The notes under the pieces: generated by a model
The model's input: only the letters and a program-made list of their open reading frames with translations
Told to the model about the DNA's origin: nothing
The model's database searches: none
Program-made: the position numbers and the translations under genes
Assembly: GCA_037127915.1 (NCBI GenBank)
Contig: JBAXXL010000003.1
Coordinates: forward strand, 1 to 64,000
Length of the DNA stretch: 64,000 nucleotides
Direction: 5' to 3'
Origin: JBAXXL01 sp037127915
Lineage (GTDB): Bacteria; Bacteroidota; Ignavibacteria; Kapaibacteriales; UBA2268
Shown here: piece by piece, positions 23,856 to 33,196 of the stretch
How positions within the stretch are numbered: the stretch's first letter is position 1
Layout of the letters: each line of letters starts with the position of its first letter

Positions 23856-26800
23856 TTATTTTATTATCATCAATTTCTGATTTGTTACAACCGTCGGGGT
23901 TTGCAATTGAATAAAATACAATCCATTGTCAAAACCTCTTGCATCAATATTAATTGTTTGTAAGCCCGTAGCACCAGTTAAATTATACTCTTTCAATTTA
24001 ATTCCATTTGAATTGAATACTGAAAGCGTTGTAAAACAATCTTCAATCAAATTTAAATTTATATAGACATCATCACTTGCCGGATTTGGGATAATTGCCA
24101 AAATCTCAACTTTTCCAGTCGGTAAAATCAATCTTGTTCCGCCTTCGCGGCATATACCTAGAAGCTTAAATTTACCCGAAGTGGTTTCAATATCATAATT
24201 CACAACATTACCCAAATTATCTGATAAAACGAAATCCACTATATCTATTGTTGTTTCTTCAACATTACCCAAACCAGCCATTACAGGAATTTGTGCTAAT
24301 TCCTGACTTGTACCGAATGAACCCTTTATGTTTATATAAACAGAATCATTAACTATGTTTCTATTTTGTTTATCTATAGGCGTTAATAACGTTTTTTGAA
24401 ACCGTATTCTCGCGTCAAAATTTGGGGCTGTCAGGGCAATATTTTCCAGATTCCCATTGTTAAGGAGAAGTATTAGCGCTTTTTCCTCTCCGGCATACGC
24501 CGAATCATTCTTGATGCTTACTAATAATGGTCCTATTCCGGCTCCAAATAATTGAACAATTGCCGGTGAACCTACTCCACTGTATTCAAAACCGACCTGA
24601 CCTGAAGTTCGACCTACCAATACAGGTTTAAATCCGATTGATAATTTTCTTGATTCGTTTGGCTGTAATGTAAAAGCACCACCTCCGCTAATAATTTCGA
24701 ATTGCTTTTTATCCGGACCTAATTGAACAACATTGCTAATTTCTATTGGATAGCCGGATATATTCGTAATAAGTGCTGTATCTTGTATGGTTTTTTCGTT
24801 ACCGATATTAACTATACCAAAATCTAGTAACTTGGAAATTATTTCCAATTGCTGTTCTACTCCTTCGCCCTGAATTTTCTGAATTAAGGTATCGGCTTGA
24901 GTTATAATATTAATAGTTGCGTTATGAATACCTACTCTATTGGGTGCAAAATTAATTACCGTTGATTTGCTTGCGCCCTGAGCAATTTCATATTTTGGGA
25001 AGCCCGATGCTAAACTAAAGGCGTTTGCATCGGCACCACTGAAATAAATCGAATCAACACTGAATTTATAAGAACCTATATTTCTTATGAAATCTGTTAT
25101 TAATGAATCTTTTGGAATTCCAACTAAGCATTTCTTCATATCAATATCTGTAGCTTTAGCTTGTGGAGCAACAATCGAAAACACTTCATCCGATTGATCT
25201 GATTGAACTTCCATGGGTAAATTACCGATAAACCATATCTTTACTGTACTATCCGCGCTGGTTGTGGCTACACGAGTGCCATCGGGACTCCAGTTAATTT
25301 TATAAAGATATTGATTATGTCCAGTTAATGTATAAAGTTTCCTCCCAGTTATAGCATCCCAAATTATTGCAGTATTATCCATACCAATTGTTGCTAATTT
25401 AGTGCCGTCGGAATTCCAACTAGGTCTCGAACAGTCATCTAAAATTTGTATTTCTTTTGCTGTTCTAATGTCATATATTATAGTTTTATTCATAGGACGA
25501 ATTATCGCCGCACGAGTTTCATCCGGACTCCATGCTCCGTCACCATATAATAAATTTATATTTTTTTTGGTTAATGCATCCCAAACAGCAAAACCACAAA
25601 TAATAGTCGAAGTAGATAAAAAATTTCCCTTTGGACTCCAAGTTACGCTTCCAATAGATCCTAAAATAGTAGTATCACTAAAAGTATAAACTTCGGTGCC
25701 GGTTTTCATATCCCAAATTTTTGCCGTACTACCATCACATGTTGCTGAATATTGCCCATCAGGACTCCACATTGCACTTTTAACACTCTTTGTATGCCCT
25801 ATTAATATATCAATTTTACTACCGCTTAAAGCATCCCAAATTATAGTTGTTTCATCGCTACAAGGTGTCGCCAAAGAAGTGCCATCCGGGCTCCAGTTTA
25901 CATCGTATAAAGTTAAAGAGGGAGTTCCTAATGTCAAAAATATTGTACCTTTTGATGACTCCCATATTTTCACTTTACTGTCTCTACTTGCAGTAGCAAT
26001 AAAATTGCCATTCGGACTCCAGCAAATATTCTTAATCTTATCTTTATGACCGGTTAATTGATGCAATTCTTTCCCGTTAACAACTTCACATATACTCACT
26101 GAATTATTAGGATTTGAAATTGCGCATAATTTGCTATCGGGACTCCATTTAGCTTCAACAAAAGGGCTAGAATACAAATACTTTGTATCAATTCGACTTT
26201 CTAAAGTAGTAATCAATGTTCCGGGTTTGTATGTTTTTGCCGTGTCTGCCAATTGAATTACTTTGACTAAGCAATTATTACTTGCCGGTGGGGGTATATT
26301 TTTCCAAATATATTTGAAATTGCTTGCTGAATCCGTAATAAAAGTCCAGTTTGTACCATTATCTATAGAATATTCGAGCTTTACTCTATTAGTCGGTAAA
26401 ATTCCTTCCCATGTTATAACCGTGTCTGAACCAATTACAAACAATTCTCCACCATTTGGATGTGTAAGTTTTATAGTTGGGATGTTGGGTTTTTTGGCTG
26501 TGAATCCCGCAATAGCATAATAGTTCTTTAGGCATTTATCGTTCACAAAATCAAATTTAGTGAATTTATAAGTACTGTCCGTAGAAAATAAACTTACAGT
26601 TAAATCCTGCTTTTGTCCATTTTTAAGGAAAAAGTTGGAAGGAGTAATTGTAAAAGCCGGATCTGAACTAGTTATATTCGTTACATTGAAATCCGAATTA
26701 ATTGCGGTTACAGTTATAGTAGTATCTGATTTAACCCCGGGAACAAAATTGAAAAATTGAATTGATGGTGGTGTAATGTTTAACTTCGCTAGTGATTTAT

Positions 26801-27695
26801 TCGATGGAATATAATTTGATTTTGATGATAAATTCATTGATGGTATAGTAACAGATAAATCTAAGGCTTTTATTGAACAATTTGCTTCACTTTCCCATTC
26901 AATTTCACACGGGAAACTTTCTTGGGCCATGGTTAATATTCTGCGATAACAATCTTCAGCTTCTTCTTTGGTTTTAATATTATCAAAATAAAATCCACCC
27001 GTTTGAATTGCAAAATCTTTCATACATTGTGGTGCCGGCATTCCGATTGTAACGCAATATATTGATATATTATTTTTGTTTGCTACTTGGATAATTCCTG
27101 CAGTATTTGGTTCGTTCGTTGGACCACCGTCAGAAAGGAAAACAATAATCCTTTTATGAATCCCGGTTTTTGCAATTATGACCCCACCTGCAGGAGGATA
27201 ATACATTGCCTGATCATAATCTGTACCCCCAACAATAAACAAGCGATTTATTCCATCTTCTAGCTTTTGTTTATTTGTTGTGAAATCTTGAATAAGATAA
27301 CTACCAGTACTAAAACCTGTAATTGCGCATTCGGACTTCCCTAATGGAAGCATTTCTATCCAAGCATTTGCGGCGGCTTTAGCAATAATGATTCCATCCG
27401 GACTCATCGATTTGGAAATATCAATCACCAATACGCTTGATAGAGCTTGTGGTTCTTTGGAGCTAGGACAAGTTACATTAGTCACTAATCGAGGTATTTC
27501 GTTTTCAGTGACCGTAAAATCGCCAGCTGAACTATTAGTAATTTGATTACCGTCAGTGCCAACCAAAACATAGTTTGCTTTAACTTTCGGAAAGGCAGAA
27601 TCATCGATATTAAACACAGAGAGGCTCTGGCTGTTTGCGTTATTTAAGCCTGAGAGGATTAATAAAAATGTAAATAAACATAATGCTTTTTTCAT
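23856..27695 (-). CDS. Secreted vWA / WD40 repeat protein with T9SS sorting domain
   Basis: This 1279-residue exported protein starts at 27695 (MKKALCLFTFLLILSG), which gives a proper signal peptide; the frame is open further upstream without one. A von Willebrand A domain covers about residues 60-250, with the metal-site start VLVIDISKSMSPDG and LSDGGPTNEP. A region of Ig-like sheets follows, then six to eight WD40 units (about 520-830) with SPDGxxxAT and VKIWD repeats. ASH/HYDIN-like beta domains come next (about 860-1130). The C-terminal ~80 residues (IIPNPASDDVYINLNL ... NQKLMIIK) are a type IX sorting domain. Likely a large surface adhesin or scaffold. Confidence 0.88.
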   Translation of the reverse strand: MKKALCLFTFLLILSGLNNANSQSLSVFNIDDSAFPKVKANYVLVGTDGNQITNSSAGDFTVTENEIPRLVTNVTCPSSKEPQALSSVLVIDISKSMSPDGIIIAKAAANAWIEMLPLGKSECAITGFSTGSYLIQDFTTNKQKLEDGINRLFIVGGTDYDQAMYYPPAGGVIIAKTGIHKRIIVFLSDGGPTNEPNTAGIIQVANKNNISIYCVTIGMPAPQCMKDFAIQTGGFYFDNIKTKEEAEDCYRRILTMAQESFPCEIEWESEANCSIKALDLSVTIPSMNLSSKSNYIPSNKSLAKLNITPPSIQFFNFVPGVKSDTTITVTAINSDFNVTNITSSDPAFTITPSNFFLKNGQKQDLTVSLFSTDSTYKFTKFDFVNDKCLKNYYAIAGFTAKKPNIPTIKLTHPNGGELFVIGSDTVITWEGILPTNRVKLEYSIDNGTNWTFITDSASNFKYIWKNIPPPASNNCLVKVIQLADTAKTYKPGTLITTLESRIDTKYLYSSPFVEAKWSPDSKLCAISNPNNSVSICEVVNGKELHQLTGHKDKIKNICWSPNGNFIATASRDSKVKIWESSKGTIFLTLGTPSLTLYDVNWSPDGTSLATPCSDETTIIWDALSGSKIDILIGHTKSVKSAMWSPDGQYSATCDGSTAKIWDMKTGTEVYTFSDTTILGSIGSVTWSPKGNFLSTSTIICGFAVWDALTKKNINLLYGDGAWSPDETRAAIIRPMNKTIIYDIRTAKEIQILDDCSRPSWNSDGTKLATIGMDNTAIIWDAITGRKLYTLTGHNQYLYKINWSPDGTRVATTSADSTVKIWFIGNLPMEVQSDQSDEVFSIVAPQAKATDIDMKKCLVGIPKDSLITDFIRNIGSYKFSVDSIYFSGADANAFSLASGFPKYEIAQGASKSTVINFAPNRVGIHNATINIITQADTLIQKIQGEGVEQQLEIISKLLDFGIVNIGNEKTIQDTALITNISGYPIEISNVVQLGPDKKQFEIISGGGAFTLQPNESRKLSIGFKPVLVGRTSGQVGFEYSGVGSPAIVQLFGAGIGPLLVSIKNDSAYAGEEKALILLLNNGNLENIALTAPNFDARIRFQKTLLTPIDKQNRNIVNDSVYINIKGSFGTSQELAQIPVMAGLGNVEETTIDIVDFVLSDNLGNVVNYDIETTSGKFKLLGICREGGTRLILPTGKVEILAIIPNPASDDVYINLNLIEDCFTTLSVFNSNGIKLKEYNLTGATGLQTINIDARGFDNGLYFIQLQTPTVVTNQKLMIIK

Positions 27696-27839
27696 AAGAA
27701 CATACTCCAAAAAAGAACTTTTCCAATGTGCTATATCCTTTATACTAAAATATGAAATTTTTATTACAAAAAACAAATTATTAATATAAATTAATTTAAA
27801 TAGAAATCAAAAATATGGCATTCAGATATATTATTCAAA

Positions 27840-28110
27840 TTATGCGTGGAAAATATATCATTTTTTTCACGTTCAATCCCTTCAGGATTGGTGCATCGAA
27901 TGATTCGCCCTTTTCTATTCGGCTTCAATCCTGGCAGGATTGGCAAGATGGATTCCTAACTTAGTTCGGAATGACAAGCATTTTATAATTAATATAGATA
28001 CCTGCTTTCGCAGGTCTGACACACAATTCTTCACATTAACAATTTACAATTAACCATTGACAATTAATATTCTTATCCTGTAAATCCTCAAATCCTGGCT
28101 ATCCTGATTC
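27840..28110. repeat. Repeat-rich intergenic gap
   Basis: The 480-base gap downstream of the vWA gene start holds CCTTCAGGATTGG and CCTGGCAGGATTGG elements. It also has GATGGATTCCTAACTTAGTTCGGAATGACA, related to the element at 7145-7171, and ACAATTTACAATTAACCATTG runs. No gene is visible. These are short interspersed repeats of this genome. Confidence 0.6.
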
Positions 28111-28114
28111 TGAC

Positions 28115-28151
28115 AAAAAAAAAGACCTACGATTCAAATAATCGTAGGTCT
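28115..28151 (-). terminator. Terminator after efp
   Basis: On the minus strand GACCTACGAT and ATCGTAGGTC arms with a seven-base loop are followed by nine T. It lies 25 bases beyond the efp stop. Confidence 0.85.
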
Positions 28152-28175
28152 TTTCAAATTATAATAACGGTTGGG

Positions 28176-28739
28176 TTATTCTTTTACTCTTTCAGCGTAA
28201 CTACCGGTTTTAGTATCAACTCTAACCAAATCGCCTTCGTTAATAAATAACGGAACGGCAATTTCGGCACCTGTTTCTACTGTGGCAGGTTTCATAACGT
28301 TTGTTGCTGTATCGCCTCTAAAGCCAGGTTCAGTATGGATAATTCTCAACGTAACGTTCAGTGGTAATTCTATATCCAAAACTTCGTCGCCTTCGAACGA
28401 TACAAATACTTCTTCGTTTTCTTTCAAAAATTTTACAGAATTTCCAACAATTACTTTATCTACATTGATTTGTTCATAAGTGCCCATATCCATAAGTACA
28501 AGTAAATTACCTTCTGTATATAGGTATTGGTATTTTAATTTATCAACTCGAACGAAATCTATAGATTCTCCTGAACGAAAGCGGTTTTCAGCTGTGCGTC
28601 CGGTTTTAATATTTCTCATTTTAACTTGAAAATAAGCACCGCCTTTGCCAGGCTTAACGTGCTGAGATTCTAGAACAGCGCAATTTTCGCCATTAAATTT
28701 TATGATGGCTCCGTTTCTTAAATCAGCGGTAGAACCCAT
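28176..28739 (-). CDS. efp: Elongation factor P
   Basis: A 187-residue translation factor that rescues ribosomes stalled at polyproline. The three beta domains are complete. The N-terminal KOW domain carries HVKPGKGGAYF, with the tip lysine at K32 (equivalent to E. coli K34). The C-terminal OB domain has TLRIIHTEPGFRGDTA and TGAEIAVPLFINEGDLVRVDT. No EpmA or EarP gene is adjacent, so the modification type is not shown. Single gene with its own terminator; it faces away from the tRNA pair upstream. Confidence 0.98.
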   Translation of the reverse strand: MGSTADLRNGAIIKFNGENCAVLESQHVKPGKGGAYFQVKMRNIKTGRTAENRFRSGESIDFVRVDKLKYQYLYTEGNLLVLMDMGTYEQINVDKVIVGNSVKFLKENEEVFVSFEGDEVLDIELPLNVTLRIIHTEPGFRGDTATNVMKPATVETGAEIAVPLFINEGDLVRVDTKTGSYAERVKE

Positions 28740-28774
28740 ATTTGTAAATCCTATATATAAACATATTTTTTTTG

Positions 28775-28845
28775 AGGTGACGATTGGATTCGAACCAACG
28801 TTACCGGTTTTGCAGACCGGGGCCTAACCACTTGGCTACGTCACC
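28775..28845 (-). tRNA. tRNA-Cys (anticodon GCA)
   Basis: The minus strand folds as a 71-base cloverleaf. Acceptor arms are GGTGACG and CGTCACC with discriminator T. The D-arm has AAGTGGTTAGG, the anticodon stem is CCGGT/ACCGG with loop CTGCAAA (anticodon GCA), and the T-arm is TTGGTTCGAATCCAA. CCA not encoded. Confidence 0.95.
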
Positions 28846-28957
28846 ATTTTTAGCCTTTCCGTTAAAAAAGGAATTCAAAAATAAGGTTTTTTTTTTGAAT
28901 AACAAAATTTTTTATTGTTTTTTGGAATATTTTTCTTAATTTAGCATATCGTACTTT

Positions 28958-29040
28958 GCGGAAGTGGCGGAATTGGTAGACGTGCTATCTTGAGGGGGTA
29001 GTGTCCATCGGACGTGGGGGTTCAAGTCCCCCCTTCCGTA
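28958..29040 (+). tRNA. tRNA-Leu (anticodon GAG)
   Basis: A class II tRNA on the plus strand. Acceptor arms are GCGGAAG and CTTCCGT with discriminator A. The D-loop is GAATTGGTAGACG, the anticodon stem is CTATC/GGTAG with loop TTGAGGG (anticodon GAG), a long variable arm is present, and the T-arm is GGGGGTTCAAGTCCCCC. It precedes queE by 19 bases and may share its transcript. Confidence 0.95.
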
Positions 29041-29059
29041 CGAATAAAACAATAACATT

Positions 29060-29725
29060 ATGAGTCTAAACACACTTAGTTTTCGTGTCAACGAAATATT
29101 CTATTCTTTACAAGGCGAAGGTTCTTTAGCCGGAAAACCTTGTGTATTTGTTAGGTTAGCGAATTGCAATCTACGTTGCCGCTGGTGCGATACTGTTTAT
29201 GCACAAACCAATGACGAATCTACGCAAATGTCAGGAACCGAAGTACTAAATAAAATCAAATCATTTAATTGCAATTTTATCGAGTTTACCGGCGGCGAAC
29301 CTCTATTACAAAAAGATGTCTTTTCATTAATATCGCTTCTCTGCGATTGTTCTTATGTGGTTGCAGTTGAAACCAATGGCTCTTGCGACTTATCGCCATT
29401 GGATATCAGAGCAAAACGCATTATCGATATTAAAACTCCTAGCTCTAATGAGGAAAAGAGTTTTTATCTTCCAAATATTAAGTATATTTCAAATCATGAC
29501 GAACTAAAATTCATCATAGCTGATTCAAACGATTTCGATTATTCAATAAATTTGATTAATCAATATCAATTACAAAAAAAAGCAGGAGAAATTCTATTTT
29601 CTCCTGCTTTTAATTTACTTGATCCGGCAGTCTTAGCAGATTGGATTTTGCAATCTTCCGTTCCAATTCGTTTATCCTTGCAACTACACAAATATATCTG
29701 GAATCCCGACGAAAGATGCAGATAA
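29060..29725 (+). CDS. queE: 7-carboxy-7-deazaguanine synthase QueE
   Basis: This 221-residue radical-SAM enzyme contracts the pterin ring of CPH4 to 7-carboxy-7-deazaguanine, the substrate of QueC. The [4Fe-4S] cysteines form CNLRCRWC (C36, C40, C43; CX3CX2C). NEIFYSLQGEGSLAGKPCVF at the start is the QueE signature, and FTGGEPLLQ is the SAM-binding GGE motif. It begins 19 bases behind tRNA-Leu(GAG). A strong terminator-like hairpin lies inside the coding region (29581-29611), which is unusual and may lower full-length mRNA. Confidence 0.95.
   Translation: MSLNTLSFRVNEIFYSLQGEGSLAGKPCVFVRLANCNLRCRWCDTVYAQTNDESTQMSGTEVLNKIKSFNCNFIEFTGGEPLLQKDVFSLISLLCDCSYVVAVETNGSCDLSPLDIRAKRIIDIKTPSSNEEKSFYLPNIKYISNHDELKFIIADSNDFDYSINLINQYQLQKKAGEILFSPAFNLLDPAVLADWILQSSVPIRLSLQLHKYIWNPDERCR
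29581..29611 (+). terminator. Terminator-like hairpin inside queE
   Basis: AGCAGGAGAA and TTCTCCTGCT form a perfect 10-bp stem with an eight-base loop. An A-run precedes it and TTTTAATTT follows. It lies about 115 bases before the queE stop, over codons for KAGEILFSPAF. By shape it is a good intrinsic terminator; whether it acts in a translated region is unknown. Confidence 0.5.
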
Positions 29726-29740
29726 ATTTATAGTTCTTTT

Positions 29741-30421
29741 TTAAGTAGTAACTTGTGTAGCGATAACAGCCGCATTAGAAGCCGCAGTAACAGCTAACAT
29801 CATATTCCTTATAGAATCTCTAATAATCTGCCCTACACTTTCAGAATCAACCATATCTTTGATAATTTCTTCAGCTTGGCGAATTTCTTCTTTAGTGAAA
29901 ATTTCTTCAACCAAATTGCATGAATAAATTAAACTTATTAGGGCAATATCATCCTGGGTAGGTTTATTAGCGTCTAATACTATACCTCTTATTTCTAATC
30001 TTAGATTGATTTCAGGGATTGGGTTATTTGTTGGATATTTTTCAACCGGAATAAACCAAAGTATTTTATCTTTTTCGTATTTTAATATTTTCGCATCTAC
30101 TAATTTATTAATAATGCGCTTCTTAATATTATCGATTTTTTGATAAAGCTTTTCAACCCAAAACTGCATTTCGTTATGCTTCTCATCATCAGCGATTAGT
30201 TTTAATGCAGTATCTAATACTTCGTCTCCAATAGGAGTTTTATCAATCAATTTTACTTTGTCTTTGACGAAATCTATACGATTGGCAAAGTGTAGATCAA
30301 AAAGTATCGCGCCGGCTAGCCCATAAGGCAACGTTGTTGACAAAGAGAATATAACATGACCCTTGTTATCGTCGATAGAGAGTAACATTAATTTTTCGTA
30401 ATTATATAAACCCATAATCAA
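29741..30421 (-). CDS. GPP34/GOLPH3 family protein
   Basis: A 226-residue protein of the GPP34 (Golgi phosphoprotein 3-like) family. The opening LYNYEKLMLLSIDDNKGHVI and the LPYGLAGAILFDLHFANRI segment (residues 30-49) are typical. The family-defining helical region with VEKYPTNNPIPEINLRLEIRG (in parts) follows, then TQDDIALISLIYSCNLVEEIF. In eukaryotes GOLPH3 binds phosphatidylinositol-4-phosphate; bacterial members are best known from Actinobacteria and their role is not established. Lipid-membrane association is likely. It starts shortly upstream of the OmpA-PD40 gene's end; no operon is obvious. Confidence 0.8.
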   Translation of the reverse strand: MIMGLYNYEKLMLLSIDDNKGHVIFSLSTTLPYGLAGAILFDLHFANRIDFVKDKVKLIDKTPIGDEVLDTALKLIADDEKHNEMQFWVEKLYQKIDNIKKRIINKLVDAKILKYEKDKILWFIPVEKYPTNNPIPEINLRLEIRGIVLDANKPTQDDIALISLIYSCNLVEEIFTKEEIRQAEEIIKDMVDSESVGQIIRDSIRNMMLAVTAASNAAVIATQVTT

Positions 30422-30457
30422 ATCCTATTTTTTTTATTTATTTATAAACAAAAATAA

Positions 30458-32461
30458 TCAATTTTCGAGAATTACAAATTCAACTCGACGATTTTTTTGT
30501 CTTCCTTCATCTGTTTCATTAGTATCAATCGGTTTGGATTCTCCATATCCCATTGATTTCAATCGTTTAGAAGCAATTCCTTTTTTTATAAAATAATTTA
30601 CAACTGACTGAGCTCGATTTTTAGAAAGTCTTAAATTATTTTGTTCAGTACCGATACTATCGGTATGTCCCTGAATTTCAATTTTCAATTTCGGCATATC
30701 TTTGAGCAGTTTTACAACTCTATCAAGTTCGGGGAACGATTCTTCCAATAAGTTGTATTTTCCAAATCCAAAAAATATATTATTCAATCGGATTTTAACA
30801 TTTTTTGTGATTGGTACCAAATACAAATCGTTTGTCATTTCTTTATATGTCTTTAAATCCGTAAGATCTAAAAATTCGTTAATTGATAAATAACCTTCTG
30901 CTTCGGCTAAGTAACCAAATTTTTTACCTGTTGGTAATGCGATTTTATATGCACCCGTTTGCTGGTTCGATATGGAACTGCCTGCATTTACACCTTCCGG
31001 CAAAGTTTCATAATTGATTTTTGCACTAATAGGTAGATTGGTTGTTTTATCTAAAACCATTCCTGACAGTAACACCACAGGTTTTGGTTTTGCGTCTTCC
31101 GGTAAGACAACTCTGAAAATATCAGTTCCACCTATAGATCTAATTGATGATACAAAATAAGCGTAATTTCCTGACGCCGGAATTGTATAATACGCATCCC
31201 AACCTTTTGTGTTTAATCGCGGTCCCAAATTTTTTGGCTTGCTCCATTTTGTCCAAGTATCATCCAATCGTCGTGTTACAAACATATCTGAACTGCCGTA
31301 TCCCGGATAACCGTCACTTGAGAAATAAAGTGACATATTGTCAGCGGCAAAGAATGGTGAAATTTCGTCTCCAAAGTTATTGATCGATGGACCTAAGCTT
31401 ACAGGAGCAGACCAAACATCATTTTTATCTTTAAAACTGACATATAAATCGTGTTTCCCCAAACAGCCTTTATAGGAAATTGAAAGTATCATTGTCTTAC
31501 CACTAGGAGCTAAACAATAACTCCCATCAAAAACATAGTTTTTATATTCTTCAATTTTTAATGGTTGTGGAACAGTCCAATTTTGACCGTCGAATCTACT
31601 TATTGAAAAACCCTGTTGTGAAACTAAACCGGGAATATATAAATTTCCAACAATAATTTGATTTTCATCAGGTAATATAGAAATCACAAAATTATTGAAT
31701 TTATCATTAAGCGGAGGTCCTACATTTTTTGCCGGTGAAAATTTTCCATCTTTATTAATTGTTGAAAAATATATATCTTGTAATTTTGCTTCACCAATAT
31801 TATTCGGATCATCTTGTCGTGTAAAGAATAGTTTTTTACCACTAGCAGTGATAATCGGTGCTACTTCATTATAAACTGTATTGATATTAGGACCTAGATT
31901 TTCAGATACTACGTCGAGTAAATCTTCAATTTGATCAATTTTTACCTCATAATCAATTGCTTTGGAACTAATTCCGATGGCATCAATTTGATATTCTCTA
32001 CCGTAATAATTCATCATGCTAACTTCGATTTTTACGCTATTCGCCTTGATGTTATCCTGATCTACAAGAATCTTTAGAACTCTGCCCTCTACTCTTAAAG
32101 GAACAGGATTATTATTTGAATATACTTGGTGCTCGTTATTCGATTGGTCATAAACAGTAACTGCAATAATGGCACCCGGATTCAAATTCTCATATATAAA
32201 AATGGTTTTTACAGTAATAGTAGAATCGAATCCAAGCATAATCCATTCTGTTTTAGCTCGATTTAATTCTGGTGACCAAGCACAATTAGAACTTCCAAAA
32301 TCTGGCATTACATTGGGTTCTCCTAATATCTGTCGTCCATGATTGATATTGGATTTAACGGATTTCGAAATAACCTTATCAGCCCAATGAATATCACCGG
32401 AATAAAGAATAACTGCATTAAATGTTATTATTGTTAATATTATTGATAAAAGAATTTTCAT
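30458..32461 (-). CDS. OmpA-family protein with PD40 beta-propeller
   Basis: This 667-residue envelope protein has a signal peptide (residues 1-22). A jelly-roll-like domain follows (about 25-165), then a PD40/WD40-like beta-propeller (about 185-455, with ITASGKKLFFTRQDD and ADNMSLYFSSDGYPGYGSSDMFV units). A carboxypeptidase-regulatory-like domain (about 460-540) leads to the C-terminal OmpA peptidoglycan-binding domain (IEIQGHTDSIGTEQNN, LSKNRAQSVVNYF, GYGESKPIDTNETDEG). The OmpA part anchors it to peptidoglycan under the outer membrane. PorE-like proteins of the T9SS share this kind of layout, so a role in secretion or envelope stability is possible. It is the last gene of a long minus-strand run. 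Confidence 0.88.
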   Translation of the reverse strand: MKILLSIILTIITFNAVILYSGDIHWADKVISKSVKSNINHGRQILGEPNVMPDFGSSNCAWSPELNRAKTEWIMLGFDSTITVKTIFIYENLNPGAIIAVTVYDQSNNEHQVYSNNNPVPLRVEGRVLKILVDQDNIKANSVKIEVSMMNYYGREYQIDAIGISSKAIDYEVKIDQIEDLLDVVSENLGPNINTVYNEVAPIITASGKKLFFTRQDDPNNIGEAKLQDIYFSTINKDGKFSPAKNVGPPLNDKFNNFVISILPDENQIIVGNLYIPGLVSQQGFSISRFDGQNWTVPQPLKIEEYKNYVFDGSYCLAPSGKTMILSISYKGCLGKHDLYVSFKDKNDVWSAPVSLGPSINNFGDEISPFFAADNMSLYFSSDGYPGYGSSDMFVTRRLDDTWTKWSKPKNLGPRLNTKGWDAYYTIPASGNYAYFVSSIRSIGGTDIFRVVLPEDAKPKPVVLLSGMVLDKTTNLPISAKINYETLPEGVNAGSSISNQQTGAYKIALPTGKKFGYLAEAEGYLSINEFLDLTDLKTYKEMTNDLYLVPITKNVKIRLNNIFFGFGKYNLLEESFPELDRVVKLLKDMPKLKIEIQGHTDSIGTEQNNLRLSKNRAQSVVNYFIKKGIASKRLKSMGYGESKPIDTNETDEGRQKNRRVEFVILEN

Positions 32462-33175
32462 TTATTTGATTAAAAAATCTATATTATCGCCGGGATTAAA
32501 TTCTAATGTTTCTTGGTTATATTTAAAAACCCTCATAGGTTTATCACCAATTAGTTTCAATGTCTTATCCGTACAACTTAAAGTACTTCCTTCCCGCAGT
32601 CCGACTACATATATGTCTTTACTAGCTTCTAAAAATTCCAAAATACGTTGCTCGCGTGTTTCTCCGTTATGATTTGGAATCATTCCCTCGGTATAATGAG
32701 GATTAATTTGGAAGGAAATGAGATTTAACGCTTTGAATGATTTTGGCTCGGTAATAGGCATATCGTTTGTGGTTTTTATAGATGGACAAACCATGTTAGA
32801 GCCTGCACTCCAACCGATATAAGGAATTCCGATAGTGACTTTATTTTTAATAGCATTAATTAAATCATAGTCATACAATGCTTTTAAAAGAGAAAATGTA
32901 TTACCACCGCCTACAGCAATGGCTTCCGCTTCAAGTACAGCTTGTTTATAATCGTCAAATTCATGAATAGATTTAACTTTATATCCAAGCTGAGCAAATT
33001 TTTCCTTAGTTTTTTCTGCATAATCATTATAGGATATAGTGACTCCGGCAAATGGTATAAATAATATCTCCGAGATATTATTTCCTAAAAATTCAATAAT
33101 ATCTTTTTCGGCATGTTCCAGCCACCCATAACCAAAAGTGGTTGAATTGCTTAATAGCAACATTTTTTTTGACAT
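32462..33175 (-). CDS. pepE: Dipeptidase E (peptidase S51)
   Basis: A 237-residue cytosolic serine peptidase that cleaves Asp-X dipeptides. The catalytic Ser lies in YIGWSAGSNMVCP, and the family motif VGGGNTFSLLKAL precedes it. The opening MLLLSNSTTFGYGWLEHA and the later FQINPHYTEG (with a catalytic-triad His) match PepE. It abuts the OmpA-PD40 gene with no spacing and follows an M28 peptidase, so the two peptidases are probably co-transcribed. Confidence 0.93.
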   Translation of the reverse strand: MSKKMLLLSNSTTFGYGWLEHAEKDIIEFLGNNISEILFIPFAGVTISYNDYAEKTKEKFAQLGYKVKSIHEFDDYKQAVLEAEAIAVGGGNTFSLLKALYDYDLINAIKNKVTIGIPYIGWSAGSNMVCPSIKTTNDMPITEPKSFKALNLISFQINPHYTEGMIPNHNGETREQRILEFLEASKDIYVVGLREGSTLSCTDKTLKLIGDKPMRVFKYNQETLEFNPGDNIDFLIK

Positions 33176-33196
33176 AATATCTCCTTGATAATTATT

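Noticed and set aside
27696..27776. Upstream extension of the vWA protein
   Set aside because: The extra 27 residues would bury the signal peptide; MKKALCLF is the natural start.
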